Shown in pieces: positions 42,316 to 51,570 of a stretch of DNA of 64,000 nucleotides. Position 1 is the first letter of the stretch; the number at the start of each line of letters is the position of its first letter. A program made the translations under genes and the position numbers. Source of the DNA: Paenibacillus pabuli (GTDB lineage: Bacteria; Bacillota; Bacilli; Paenibacillales; Paenibacillaceae); NCBI RefSeq assembly GCF_023101145.1, contig NZ_CP073714.1, positions 4,030,001 through 4,094,000 of the forward strand, in the 5' to 3' direction. Under the pieces are notes generated by a model that was not told the origin of the DNA, searched no databases, and was given only the letters and a program-made list of their open reading frames with translations.

Positions 42316-43056
42316 TTATTTTTTTGCAAATCCTTGTTTGTTCAAATAGTCCATCATTTGAGGTAGGATACTTCTTTGTAGATGATCCTGAATGTGATCA
42401 CTCCATCCTGTTACTTTCTTTACTGTGAAAGGAGCTCTTATCGGACGATTCTCATAGTATTTCAACATGGTTTCGTCATAAATAGCTAATTTATCTTGAT
42501 CGAGTGCCTGATACTGATTTTCAAGTAAAACCATAGATTGAGGCAGACGAGGCTTCAGTTCAGGTTTATTTCCCGTGGGACTGCCTATGCATAATCCCAC
42601 CAAGGGAATCACATACGTCGGTAAGCCCAACAAGTCTGATAATTCCTCAATATTAGCTCTGACCGCACCAATAAAAACACCGCCTAGTCCCATAGATTCA
42701 GCTGCAGTTAATGCATTTTGTGCCATGAGCCCGGCATCGAATGAACCAATCAAGAGGAATTCAATATATTCGATATCTACATCCGGAGCAATTTGATGGT
42801 TACGGTTAAAATCGGCACAAAAAATCCAAAACTCTGCCGCCTCTTCAATATAAGGTTGATCAACACAAAGTTTTCTCACCTTTTTTCGTAGGATCGGATC
42901 AGTGATACGAACAATGGACACGGCCTGCAAAAGACTAAACGATGAAGTTTGACTGGCGGCCTTAAAAATCGCATCGACTTGTTCCTCAGCCAGGGGTTTC
43001 GATGTGTACGAACGAAATGATGTATGCTTATGAAGCAACTCAAGTGTGTGATTCAT
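42316..43056 (-). CDS. NADPH-dependent nitroreductase family protein (NfrA-like)
   Basis: This 246-residue FMN protein has HTSFRSYTSKPLAEEQ at about 11-26, SSFSLLQAVSIVRI, SFDAGLMAQNALTAAESMGLGGVFIG and VPLVGLCIGSPTGN-like PLVGLCIGSP, the pattern of NfsA/NfrA-type reductases. It would supply reduced flavin or reduce nitro and quinone compounds. It starts 21 bases after the flavin monooxygenase stop; the pair is a plausible two-component monooxygenase. Confidence 0.88.
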   Translation of the reverse strand: MNHTLELLHKHTSFRSYTSKPLAEEQVDAIFKAASQTSSFSLLQAVSIVRITDPILRKKVRKLCVDQPYIEEAAEFWIFCADFNRNHQIAPDVDIEYIEFLLIGSFDAGLMAQNALTAAESMGLGGVFIGAVRANIEELSDLLGLPTYVIPLVGLCIGSPTGNKPELKPRLPQSMVLLENQYQALDQDKLAIYDETMLKYYENRPIRAPFTVKKVTGWSDHIQDHLQRSILPQMMDYLNKQGFAKK

Positions 43057-43077
43057 TAAAACCTCTCCTTTATTTGT

Positions 43078-44418
43078 TTATTTCAACACCCGCATCCCAT
43101 ATTCATAGGGAACGCCCATGTTCTCGCGAAGGGTCTTCCCTTCGTACTCGGTGTGAAACAAACCACGTTCCTGTAAGAGTGGCACAACCTGCTCTACAAA
43201 ATCCGCAACACCATCAAAAGCTATATCGGGGACGACCGAGAAACCGTCACACGCTTCAGCCAAAAACCATTCTTCTAAAAAATCAGCAACTTGTGTGGGT
43301 GTTCCTGCAACGACAGGATGATAATTAATGACCCCATGGGCAAGAACATCGCGAATGGATAGCCCTTGCTGCAGTAATTTCAAGGCTTTTGGTGATCGTG
43401 GGTCCACTCGCTGAGCATATGCATTCTTCAACAAGTCAGCAGGTAATGCCTTATCAATATCTATCGAGTTTACTGATAAGGGTAAACCGATCATTGACCC
43501 TAGATAACTTACCCGACTAGGAATCTCCTGAGGATTAAATTTCATTAGCTGTTTTCGACGTGTCAAGGCTTCTTCTTCGGTTGAAGCCAGCGAAAACATA
43601 AAACCCGCAAACATCTTGATATCATCAGGTTTCCGGCCATAACGAACGGCACTTTCCCGAATCGCTTGTCTTTGTTCACGAGCTGATTCGATATCATATG
43701 GATTTGCGTATACGCCAGAAGCATATCTCCCAGCTAATTCTAATCCCTCACCCCCTCCTCCCGCTTGGAAAATAACAGGTTGGCCTTGTTCTGAAGGGGG
43801 AATTGGCAAAGGTCCACGAGATGCATAATATTGACCTTGAAGGTTTATTGGCTTGATTTTGTCCATATCAGCGAATTGTCCTCCTTCTACATCAAGTGTC
43901 CAAGCATCGGACTCCCAACTCCCCCACAAAGCCTGAACAATTTGTATACTTTCGTGTGCTTTGTCATACCGCTCTTTACGGTTGGCAACTTTTGCACCAA
44001 AATTTGCAGCAGCTGAGGGCTCGGATGTAGTAACCGCATTCCACCCTACACGTCCTTGACTAATTACATCCAGTGCTTTGAACTGACGCGCGATGTTGTA
44101 TGGATAGTTGAATGTCGTGGAGAGTGTAGCAACAAGACCAATGTGTTCCGTTTCTCGCGCTACGGCCATTAGTGCCAACGTTGGATCCATTGGAAACGCA
44201 GGCGTCTGAGGGCCTAAGTTCACAGTTAGTGAAGGAGTATCGGCAATAAAAATCATTTGAAACTTCCCCTGTTCGGCTATCTTCGCCCGTTCTACATAAC
44301 CATCTATATTTGTATAAGCTGCTGGGTCAGTGCCAGGCACTCTCCAAGCGCTGAACTCAGCGCCGTATCCCGAAACCATCTGTAGAGCCAATTGCATCTT
44401 CTTATTTTTTTTTTGCAT
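43078..44418 (-). CDS. Flavin-dependent monooxygenase, NtaA/SnaA/DszA family
   Basis: This 446-residue luciferase-like TIM-barrel enzyme has MVSGYGAEFSAWRVPG, IADTPSL, ATLSTTFNYPYNIARQFKALD, GRVGWNAVTTSEPSAAANFG and PVIFQAGGGGEG. The family oxidises nitrilotriacetate, sulfides and similar compounds with FMNH2 from a separate reductase, here probably the downstream nitroreductase-like protein. The start ATG 44418 follows GAAGGAGAAGAATTAT. It diverges from the HxlR gene at 44681. Confidence 0.9.
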   Translation of the reverse strand: MQKKNKKMQLALQMVSGYGAEFSAWRVPGTDPAAYTNIDGYVERAKIAEQGKFQMIFIADTPSLTVNLGPQTPAFPMDPTLALMAVARETEHIGLVATLSTTFNYPYNIARQFKALDVISQGRVGWNAVTTSEPSAAANFGAKVANRKERYDKAHESIQIVQALWGSWESDAWTLDVEGGQFADMDKIKPINLQGQYYASRGPLPIPPSEQGQPVIFQAGGGGEGLELAGRYASGVYANPYDIESAREQRQAIRESAVRYGRKPDDIKMFAGFMFSLASTEEEALTRRKQLMKFNPQEIPSRVSYLGSMIGLPLSVNSIDIDKALPADLLKNAYAQRVDPRSPKALKLLQQGLSIRDVLAHGVINYHPVVAGTPTQVADFLEEWFLAEACDGFSVVPDIAFDGVADFVEQVVPLLQERGLFHTEYEGKTLRENMGVPYEYGMRVLK

Positions 44419-44471
44419 ATAATTCTTCTCCTTCATTCCATATGAGCAAGTAGTGGATCTACAATTCACAA

Positions 44472-44522
44472 TAGCTTGCTAACTATGACATTAAAAAATA
44501 TAATAATTACTTAGCATGCTAA
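44472..44522. promoter_or_regulatory. Two related palindromes upstream of the monooxygenase operon
   Basis: TAGC-TT-GCTA (44472-44481) and TTAGC-AT-GCTAA (44511-44522) have centres 40 bases apart, close to four helical turns, between the divergent monooxygenase and HxlR genes. Confidence 0.55.
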
Positions 44523-44680
44523 ATATATGACTAAAAAAAATTATTCTTTTTTAAAACAAAATGGAATGTTTTTGTTTTGGTTGTTGACCCAATCTTAAGT
44601 GTATTCGTTTGTTTTGCAAAGAGGGCAATTTAAATGAACATAGTACATCTTTCTGTACCTATGAAATAGGAGTGATATCA

Positions 44681-45034
44681 ATGAGGGTTTGTAATGAAGG
44701 ATTTGAACAGGAGTTCATCGATGAAAATAGTGATATGTACGCGATAGCCTTTACGCAGAATGTACTTTCCGGACGCTGGAAGTATTTTATATTATGGTAT
44801 CTAAAAGATGAAACACGTCGTTATTCGGACATCAAAAAATTCCTTGGGGATCTCTCTCAGGGCTCACTTACCAAGCAACTTAAGGAATTAGAGAATGATG
44901 GCGTTATTCAACGTGATATTTATCCGGAAGTTCCTCCACGAGTTGAGTACTCGTTGACAGAAAAGGGAATAAAGTTACTTCCCATCCTTGAAAAGATGGA
45001 GGACTTCGGTAAAGAATTCGGTGGAAACAGGTAA
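44681..45034 (+). CDS. HxlR family regulator
   Basis: This 117-residue winged helix-turn-helix protein has the HxlR signature GRWKYFILWYLKDETRRYSDIKK, SQGSLTKQLKELENDGVI and EVPPRVEYSLTEKG. A cysteine near the N-terminus (MRVCNEG) is where redox-sensing members such as YodB and HypR have theirs, so it may sense quinones or electrophiles. The start ATG 44681 follows AATAGGAGTGATATCA; the frame is open to 44609. It probably controls the divergent monooxygenase operon. Confidence 0.9.
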   Translation: MRVCNEGFEQEFIDENSDMYAIAFTQNVLSGRWKYFILWYLKDETRRYSDIKKFLGDLSQGSLTKQLKELENDGVIQRDIYPEVPPRVEYSLTEKGIKLLPILEKMEDFGKEFGGNR

Positions 45035-45070
45035 TTTATAGATTTTAATGAAATGAAGGGTAAGAAAAAG

Positions 45071-45210
45071 ATTAGATATACGCTTAATCAATCGACAATA
45101 GGAACATGTTCTAGTCCAATACGGTAATCGGTACAAGTTCTTGTCCTTGGCTTGGGACTAGAACTTGTACCGATAAAATAAAAAATCCGCTAAATTAGCG
45201 ACTTCAATGG
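45071..45210. repeat. Dispersed repeat family 1, copy G (compound)
   Basis: A standard copy (ATTAGATATACGC, then CAATAGGAACATGTTCTAGTCC, 45071-45117) is followed by a 20-bp inverted repeat of the core (45127-45146 with 45155-45174, one mismatch, 8-nt loop). The A-run and CGCTAA-TTAGCG hairpin come last, in reversed order relative to copies A and F. It lies between convergent HxlR and GH43 genes. Confidence 0.75.
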
Positions 45211-45335
45211 CTATAGACGATGCCCGCATAGACTGATCACAGACTATCCGAGGTGAAGTTAGTTGACTACAAACACAATGGAATTATCATGTATCAAATA
45301 GCCTAATAATCTGTTTTAAAATGGGTTGGGCCGCT

Positions 45336-45670
45336 TCACACGGCCAATGCCGTCCACAAAAGCTCCGTCACAACTGTATGGCGATTCGGATCGTACAGCG
45401 GATCTCCTATAATGTTCTTGTACGTTCTTGCGCGGAACACAAATAGCATCTTTTCATCGGGATACCAGCCTCTTGCTTTCTCCAGATCACTACAGGAGTT
45501 GATGTAACAAGCCCCTCAAGGTTCTGGGCTCTACGGATTTCAATCCGATCATACTCCGGAACGGATGCTGCGAAGTAATAATAACCGTCCGAATGTCGGT
45601 AAATAAAAGGATCAGCTTTCTGCTCAATCAATGGTTGAATGTCGTGTGATGCTCTTTGTTGGATTTCCAT
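45336..45670 (-). pseudogene. GH43 glycoside hydrolase with internal deletion and frameshift
   Basis: The start ATG 45670 begins MEIQQRASHD, then ADPFIYRHSDGYYYFAASV (with the general-base Asp of the five-bladed propeller) and EYDRIEIRRAQNLEGL. Near codon 67 another frame takes over and reads ARGWYPDEKMLFVFRART, then GDPLYDPNRHTVV, the far C-terminal signature of the family, up to a stop at 45336. About 200 central codons are lost. It is the enzyme partner of the sugar importer upstream. Confidence 0.8.
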
Positions 45671-45698
45671 CTTATCACCTGCTTCATCATAATATACA

Positions 45699-46547
45699 CT
45701 ACCCTTTAACAGCACCTGCAGTCATACCGTCTATGAAATATTTCTGGAAAGCAATAAACAGTATGAAAATTGGAATGATGGAGAAGAAGGAACCCACGAT
45801 CAATAGGTCATAGTTATTGCCATAAGGAGTTAACAACGTTTTCAAACCGATTGGAAGTGTAAATTTACTCTGATCTCCGAGCACCATGAATGGCCACAAC
45901 AGATTATTCCAACTATTCATACCATTCAGAATGGCCATTGCCGCAAAGGATGGCTTCATAATCGGCATAATTAATCTGAAATAAATCGCATACTCGTTTG
46001 CGCCATCAACCCGCCCAGATTGAATAATCTCTTTGGGTATGCTTCTTAGATATTGCCTGAAGAAAAATATTGTCGCGGCATTGGCTATACCCGGCAGAAT
46101 GATTGCGGAATAGCTATTCACCATTTTCAAATCATTAATTAGGCTGTACAAAGGAACCAGCAGTATTTCGAAAGGCACCATCATAATGAGCAAAACACAT
46201 ATAAAGAGGAAGTTCTTACCTTTAAAATCATATGCTGCAAAACCATATCCAACAAATGCGCTTACAAAAAGTGTTAAAACCACTTGAACGATTGTTAAAG
46301 TCATACTGTTCCAAAACCATACAAAATAATCATGTTCTCCAGTAAACAGATAGATGAAATTATCAAAACTCATGATACTAAAATCCAAACTTAAGTTAAG
46401 ACCATATCTAATTAATGATTCACCTGGTTTAAAGGAAGATAGGGCCACTGCATAGAATGGAATCATAATTATAACGAATAGTATAATAAACAAACAAATA
46501 ATTACTATTCTGGAAATAAAGTTATTCATCGTCAGACTTTTGCCCAC
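45699..46547 (-). CDS. Sugar ABC transporter permease, MalG/AraQ-like
   Basis: This 282-residue membrane protein has six predicted helices and the EAA loop for ATPase contact (ANEYAIYFRLIMPIMKP). I choose the GTG at 46547, six bases after AGGAGG; an ATG at 46529 is the alternative. It follows the partner permease, whose stop lies just before this start. No ATPase gene is present, as is usual in Bacillales, where MsmX-type ATPases serve several importers. Confidence 0.92.
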   Translation of the reverse strand: MGKSLTMNNFISRIVIICLFIILFVIIMIPFYAVALSSFKPGESLIRYGLNLSLDFSIMSFDNFIYLFTGEHDYFVWFWNSMTLTIVQVVLTLFVSAFVGYGFAAYDFKGKNFLFICVLLIMMVPFEILLVPLYSLINDLKMVNSYSAIILPGIANAATIFFFRQYLRSIPKEIIQSGRVDGANEYAIYFRLIMPIMKPSFAAMAILNGMNSWNNLLWPFMVLGDQSKFTLPIGLKTLLTPYGNNYDLLIVGSFFSIIPIFILFIAFQKYFIDGMTAGAVKG

Positions 46548-46548
46548 T

Positions 46549-47445
46549 TTAATCCTCCTCCTTTTTGAACATTCCACTAAATTTCAACTGCGTTAAATTG
46601 ATAACCATAGCAATGACTAACAGAATGATACCAACTGCAGCTGCGTACCCCAGCTTATTTTTCTCAATCCCTTGTCTATACAGAAATCCGACAATGGTTA
46701 AGCCAATATTTTTGGGCGAATTGTTACCGTTAAACATCATCAGGCTTTCGGTAAACATGGCTAAACCTGCATAAACACTAATTGTCGTAACATATACCGT
46801 GGTCGGCTTCAATAATGGCATTGTGATCGTCCTAAACTTCTGCCAAGCAGATGCCCCGTCAATTGAAGCAGCCTCATAATATTCATTGTCAATGCTTTTC
46901 AAACTGGATAGATAGTAAAGCATATTAACACCTGTCCATCTCCAACATGCGAGGATTAACAGTGCTGCCATACTCCATTCTCCGTCTTTCAAGAATTTAA
47001 TAGGCTCTACACCAAATAGACCCAGGAAACTGTTCATTAATGAACCTTCCATTTCACCGAATGTAAGGCGGAAAATGGTACCCGCAACTGCGACAGATGT
47101 CAATGCAGGGAGAAAGAACGAAGATTTAAAAAACTCTCTTCCCATCATTAACTTACTGTTGATCATAACGGCGAATAACATAGGAAAGGGAATTAACAGC
47201 ACTAAGGTTCCTAACATGTACACAACGCTATTTTTAATAGCCGTCAAAAACACTTTATCTGTAAGTAATTTTGAATAATTCGCTTCACCAATCCATTTAG
47301 GATCCTGTCCCAACATCTTATCTTGAAAGCTCATTACGAATGAATTTACAAGCGGATAAAACCAGAATATCAAAAATATGAGTATAAATGGCAATACAAA
47401 AACGTAAGGCGCAACTTTTTGAGAGTATACAAATTTCTTTATCAT
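46549..47445 (-). CDS. Sugar ABC transporter permease, MalF/AraP-like
   Basis: This 298-residue protein has six helices, the N-terminal FVLPFILIFLIFWFYPLVNSF and the EAA loop SAWQKFRTITMPLLKP. It forms the channel with the MalG-type partner. It is between the solute-binding protein gene and the second permease; a 9-bp stem-loop (47470-47507) lies between it and the binding protein gene and may balance expression. Confidence 0.92.
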   Translation of the reverse strand: MIKKFVYSQKVAPYVFVLPFILIFLIFWFYPLVNSFVMSFQDKMLGQDPKWIGEANYSKLLTDKVFLTAIKNSVVYMLGTLVLLIPFPMLFAVMINSKLMMGREFFKSSFFLPALTSVAVAGTIFRLTFGEMEGSLMNSFLGLFGVEPIKFLKDGEWSMAALLILACWRWTGVNMLYYLSSLKSIDNEYYEAASIDGASAWQKFRTITMPLLKPTTVYVTTISVYAGLAMFTESLMMFNGNNSPKNIGLTIVGFLYRQGIEKNKLGYAAAVGIILLVIAMVINLTQLKFSGMFKKEED

Positions 47446-47469
47446 ATTCTCAATCTCCCTTGACTATGG

Positions 47470-47507
47470 TTAAACCTGCCGACCACTATACCTGCCGACA
47501 GGTTTAA
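47470..47507 (-). other. Intercistronic stem-loop in the ABC operon
   Basis: TTAAACCTG pairs with CAGGTTTAA (9 bp); ACCTGCCGAC is repeated inside. It is likely an RNA-stability or attenuation element after the binding-protein gene, which is normally made in excess. Confidence 0.5.
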
Positions 47508-47529
47508 TCAAATCATTTACTTATTATAT

Positions 47530-48867
47530 TTATTTTAATTCTTGTTCAATTGCTGCTTGTGCTTCATCCAGCGCTTCCTTCACGTCTTGGCCATCTTCAA
47601 AGATAGCATTCAAAGTAACCGTATTGAATACATTGCTGATCGTCGGTGAAGCTTTAACGGATTTGATCGCTTGAATTTCGTCTTTGATTTCATTCAAAGT
47701 ATCAAATGCATTTGTTTTAAAGTATTGGACGTATTCATTATCAGGGTTTTTCGTTACTGCATCATCTTTCCATACTTCCATGTTGATTGGGTCAAATCCA
47801 AGTGTATTCCAGATTTCAGTAGTAGCTTCTTTCGAAAGCTTAGCAAAGGCTACAAATTCTTTTGCCAACTGAACGTCTTTACCATTCTTAGTAACAACTG
47901 TGCCAGTACCGCCTAAGCCAACGGAACGAGGATTACCTTCTTCAAATACAGGCAATGGAGCAATTGCATACTTACCTTTAAGGTCCTTCATTTCGTTTAC
48001 AAAGCGGGACATGTACCACTCAGGCATCAATGCGCTAGCGTAGTTGCCTTTGTTGTATTCGCCTTTTGCTTCTTCTGTGTCGGGTTGTCCGCCAGGGATC
48101 GTATGAATAACATTGTTCTTCTGCAGATCGACTAACATTTCATACGCTTTAATCATTTCAGGAGAGTTAACTTTTGGATTACCATTTTCATCTGTAAAAT
48201 CAGCGTTTTGCTGAGCTAGCAGCAGCGATGCTTGCCACGTAGCTGATGTATCAGCAGTACCTAAGTACTTACCAGTCTTTTCATAAACTTTGATACCTGC
48301 TTGTTTGTAATCTTCCCAAGTTTTGATGGTCTTGTAGTCAACACCTGCTTGTTCGAGAATTTCAGTGTTGTAGAAAGCAAGCGTAGCACCTACGTGATAA
48401 TCAAAGCCATAAACCTGGTCGGCTTTGGAGTAAATCTCGACACGTGAAGGAACAACAACGTCTTTGTATGGTGCAAATACATCATTCAAAGATTCCAGTG
48501 GAACATTGTCACCTTCCAAAAATTTAGGGAATTGACCAAGCTCGATATCCGCGATATCGGGAGCACCTTTTCCGCTTGTAACAGCCAATAAGAGCTTGTT
48601 GTGCATATCATCATAAGGCATAACCGTTACATTCAACTTAATCTGTTTGTCTGGGTTTTGTTGATTCCATAATCCGAGCATTTTATCCAAATGCTTGCCG
48701 TGCAAATCTACGAATGTCCAGAATGACAATTCTGTAGCATTCTCACCGGCATTAGCACCTAACTGCTGTGTTTCCGTTTTTGAATCAGAAGGATTACCAC
48801 ATGCTGTAAAAACAAGTGACATAATAAGGACTGTAACGATGGAGATCAAAGCACTGCGTTTTTTCAT
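47530..48867 (-). CDS. Sugar ABC transporter solute-binding lipoprotein
   Basis: This 445-residue lipoprotein starts MKKRSALISIVTVLIMSLVF, then TACGN, a signal peptide with a lipobox cysteine at 24. It is followed by the cluster 1/family 1 binding-protein fold (ELSFWTFVDLHGKHLDKML, ADQVYGFDYHVGATLAFYN, KGNYASALMPEWYMS). The start ATG 48867 has AGAGAGGATGACGAAC upstream. With the two permeases, an AraR-like regulator and the GH43 remnant it points to arabino-oligosaccharide or xylo-oligosaccharide uptake. Confidence 0.92.
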   Translation of the reverse strand: MKKRSALISIVTVLIMSLVFTACGNPSDSKTETQQLGANAGENATELSFWTFVDLHGKHLDKMLGLWNQQNPDKQIKLNVTVMPYDDMHNKLLLAVTSGKGAPDIADIELGQFPKFLEGDNVPLESLNDVFAPYKDVVVPSRVEIYSKADQVYGFDYHVGATLAFYNTEILEQAGVDYKTIKTWEDYKQAGIKVYEKTGKYLGTADTSATWQASLLLAQQNADFTDENGNPKVNSPEMIKAYEMLVDLQKNNVIHTIPGGQPDTEEAKGEYNKGNYASALMPEWYMSRFVNEMKDLKGKYAIAPLPVFEEGNPRSVGLGGTGTVVTKNGKDVQLAKEFVAFAKLSKEATTEIWNTLGFDPINMEVWKDDAVTKNPDNEYVQYFKTNAFDTLNEIKDEIQAIKSVKASPTISNVFNTVTLNAIFEDGQDVKEALDEAQAAIEQELK

Positions 48868-49031
48868 TTGTTCGTCATCCTCTCTTTTTTTGTTATGCAT
48901 TTGAAAAGTCGGCTGACTAGTTAGTTCTGTTAATTTAAGCGGGTTCAATCTACCTTGGCACCACCATCCTTAACATAATTCTAACCGTTCAAAGAAAAGA
49001 CCCCATCGCAACAATTTCTCAGATTTCATAT

Positions 49032-49046
49032 TGTAAGCGCTTTACA
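49032..49046. promoter_or_regulatory. cre-like site (catabolite control)
   Basis: TGTAAGCGCTTTACA resembles the CcpA target consensus with one extra base. It lies between the divergent ABC operon and regulator genes. No other feature is seen in the 48868-49129 gap. Confidence 0.5.
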
Positions 49047-49129
49047 TGCCGTATTATAATATATAAGAAATATGCTTTATATAACCAATTGATTATAAAA
49101 TCATAAAGTTTATGGGGAGATGCAACTTT

Positions 49130-50194
49130 TTGAAAAAGCTGGCGCTCTACAAACAAATTCGAGAAGATATTCTACAGAAAATTAAATCAGGGCAGCTTCG
49201 GCCAACGGACCGCATTCCTTCTGAGCAAGAACTAATGGACGAATTCAGAGTAAGTAAAATAACCGTCAGGAACGCCCTAACCCTACTAGCTGACGAAGGA
49301 TTAATTATACGCGTACAAGGCAAAGGCTCATTCGTCTCTTCTAGTCTTGTTGTTTCTAGCATCAATTCTCCGCCATCCCCACGCAGCGCGTCCTCCATGC
49401 CGCTCATCGGCTTCATCATTCCGACGATGAGAACCCGTGTCATTCAGAAGCTCGTTGACTACACGGAACAATTCCTGCAGGAAGCCGGCCTCAGCATGGT
49501 ACTAAGCATCACGCGCGAGTCCTCCTCTATTGAATCAAACGTCATTCGTACACTAACGGAGCTCGGTGTGAGGGGGCTGATCGTTTTTCCGACAGAAGAC
49601 GAGAAGTACAACGAATCATTACTGCGTCTGTCGCTCGATAAATTCCCGTGTGTGTTCATCGACCGCTATCTGCGCAACATTGAGACGTACACCATTACAT
49701 CCGACAATTACGGCGGTGCGTACAAAGCTGTCTCCCATTTGCTATCCAGGGGTCATCAGCGGATTGCGCTCATCTCACCTGAAAATGCCAATACAGCCAT
49801 CGAGGATCGCACGCTCGGCTTCGAGCAGGCATACACAGATCAAGGCATCTCGATTGACAAGGGCTTGTGGTGTCACATCCCTCTCGACATTCTACGCGGC
49901 GATCAAGCATTGGACTATGTAAGCGACTTCTTGCAGGACCACAGTGGAATTTCGGCAGCCTTCTCCTTGACTGAAGAAACCGCACGCCTTACATCGGCCG
50001 CTATCAGTCGTCTGAACGATCACTCAAATATCGATTTGCTATCTTTCGATAATCCACATCTTTCAGGCGTAGCTTATGTGCAGCAGGATGAACAGGAAAT
50101 GGCACGAACAGCCGTAAAACTGTTACGTGAACAAATGGAAGATGTTTATTCTCCTAAGAACGCCGTCATTCCCGTGCAACTCATCTTCCCTTGA
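49130..50194 (+). CDS. GntR/LacI hybrid regulator (AraR-like)
   Basis: This protein of about 354 residues has a GntR winged helix-turn-helix (KKLALYKQIREDILQKI, RIPSEQELMDEFRVSKITVRNAL) joined to a LacI-type periplasmic-binding sensor domain (LIGFIIPTMRT, GLIVFPTEDE, CVFIDRYLRN, DRTLGFEQAY). This is the architecture of AraR. I prefer the TTG at 49130, ten bases after GGGGAG; an ATG at 49112 contains that site. It should sense the sugar carried by the divergent ABC importer. Confidence 0.9.
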   Translation: MKKLALYKQIREDILQKIKSGQLRPTDRIPSEQELMDEFRVSKITVRNALTLLADEGLIIRVQGKGSFVSSSLVVSSINSPPSPRSASSMPLIGFIIPTMRTRVIQKLVDYTEQFLQEAGLSMVLSITRESSSIESNVIRTLTELGVRGLIVFPTEDEKYNESLLRLSLDKFPCVFIDRYLRNIETYTITSDNYGGAYKAVSHLLSRGHQRIALISPENANTAIEDRTLGFEQAYTDQGISIDKGLWCHIPLDILRGDQALDYVSDFLQDHSGISAAFSLTEETARLTSAAISRLNDHSNIDLLSFDNPHLSGVAYVQQDEQEMARTAVKLLREQMEDVYSPKNAVIPVQLIFP

Positions 50195-50477
50195 CACGAC
50201 AAGCGTTGCAGCAAGGCGATAGATAAACTGGGCATATTGATTGGTTTTACCGGCGATGCCCCTCGCAGCGCGAATCTCCTACGCGAATGCTAAGGAATCT
50301 CAAAGCAAAACGGTTATGTATGGTCCAGACGAATGGCGGAGCTGTTGCGGGAAGGATGCCAGTTCACTCTAGTTTCTCTCCACAACAACACGCCTATCTG
50401 TTGACAGACGAAGCTTTATGCCGTGTTCTTTATCTGATAAGCCACAGACCACGGAAATGTCTGGGCTGGAGGATGAA

Positions 50478-50535
50478 AAAAGAAGCTGCAACAAAAGGTT
50501 CGGGTAACCCCAAACCTCTTGATGCAGCTTCTTTT
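50478..50535. terminator. Bidirectional terminator
   Basis: AAAAGAAGCTGCA and TGCAGCTTCTTTT pair perfectly around an inner AGGTT/AACCT helix, between the convergent regulator and tdh genes. The 280 bases before it hold CTCCTACGCGAATG (about 50277), shared with 21664, and no gene. Confidence 0.85.
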
Positions 50536-50573
50536 GTATTCTACTCGCTTTGCACAGCGAATTCATTATAACT

Positions 50574-51533
50574 TTAAGCCTTGCGAAGCATTTGTCTCTC
50601 GCTTAGCTGTGAAAGCATATCCTTCGTCATGGCCTTCAGGTCGTAGCGAGCATGAAATCCCCATTCTGTTTTTGCTGCCGTCGCATCAATGGAATGCGGC
50701 CAGCTATCGGCAATTGCCTGTCTCTTCGGATCAACGTCATAATCGAGGATAAAACCGGGAAATTCATCCCGAATCGCTGCAGCGATCGCCTCCGGATCCA
50801 CGCTCATTGCGGTGACATTAAATGAATTTCGGTGCATCAATCGGGATGAATCCGCTTCCATCAATTCAATGATAGCGTTCAGGGCATCCGGCATATACAT
50901 CATGTCTATGTTTGAGTCCTTGGCGATATAAGATGTATACCGGCCAGTCGTCACGGCTGCGTAATAAATTTCCACCGCGTAATCCGTCGTTCCTCCGCCG
51001 GGAGGCGTCATATAAGATATCAAACCCGGGAACCGCAGCCCCCTAGTATCCAGGCCGTATTTGTGAAAATAATAATCACAAAGCAGTTCGCCGGACACTT
51101 TGTTCACGCCGTACATCGTATTGGGCCTCTGGATCGTATCCTGCGGGGTATTGTCTTTCGGAGTCGAAGGACCAAAAGATCCAATGGAGCTTGGAGTGAA
51201 AAATTGGCAGCCGAGCTCTCTGGATATTTCAAGTGCATTCATCAATCCGCCCATATTCAAATTCCAGGCAAGCAGCGGTTTCTCCTCTGCGGTAGCCGAC
51301 AGCAGCGCAGCCAAATGGATGACGGTATCCACTTCGTACCGCTTGGCGATTTCGAACATCGCCTTATCATTCGTCACGTCCAGCAGCTCGAATGGCCCGG
51401 ATCGGGTAATTTCGTGGGCTGATGACCTGAGATCCGTAGCAACGACGTGATCCGCACCATAAATTTCACGTAATTTAACAACTAACTCAGAACCGATTTG
51501 GCCCAGTGCTCCGGTCACCAAAATCTTGTCCAT
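50574..51533 (-). CDS. tdh: L-threonine 3-dehydrogenase, SDR type
   Basis: This 319-residue extended SDR oxidises L-threonine to 2-amino-3-oxobutyrate with NAD. The N-terminal GALGQIG is at 8-14, catalytic YGVNK near 141-145, and TPSSIGSFGPSTP and RFPGLISYMTPPGGGTTDYAVE are typical of the GalE-like threonine dehydrogenases. It lies 37 bases after kbl, whose product cleaves the unstable oxo acid to glycine and acetyl-CoA, so this is a two-gene threonine degradation operon. Confidence 0.94.
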   Translation of the reverse strand: MDKILVTGALGQIGSELVVKLREIYGADHVVATDLRSSAHEITRSGPFELLDVTNDKAMFEIAKRYEVDTVIHLAALLSATAEEKPLLAWNLNMGGLMNALEISRELGCQFFTPSSIGSFGPSTPKDNTPQDTIQRPNTMYGVNKVSGELLCDYYFHKYGLDTRGLRFPGLISYMTPPGGGTTDYAVEIYYAAVTTGRYTSYIAKDSNIDMMYMPDALNAIIELMEADSSRLMHRNSFNVTAMSVDPEAIAAAIRDEFPGFILDYDVDPKRQAIADSWPHSIDATAAKTEWGFHARYDLKAMTKDMLSQLSERQMLRKA

Positions 51534-51570
51534 AAGACATTCCTCCCGAAATATACTCCCGCGAATGCAG

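Noticed and set aside
49032..49046. Firm cre call
   Set aside because: The site has one extra base relative to the consensus, so it is reported only as cre-like.
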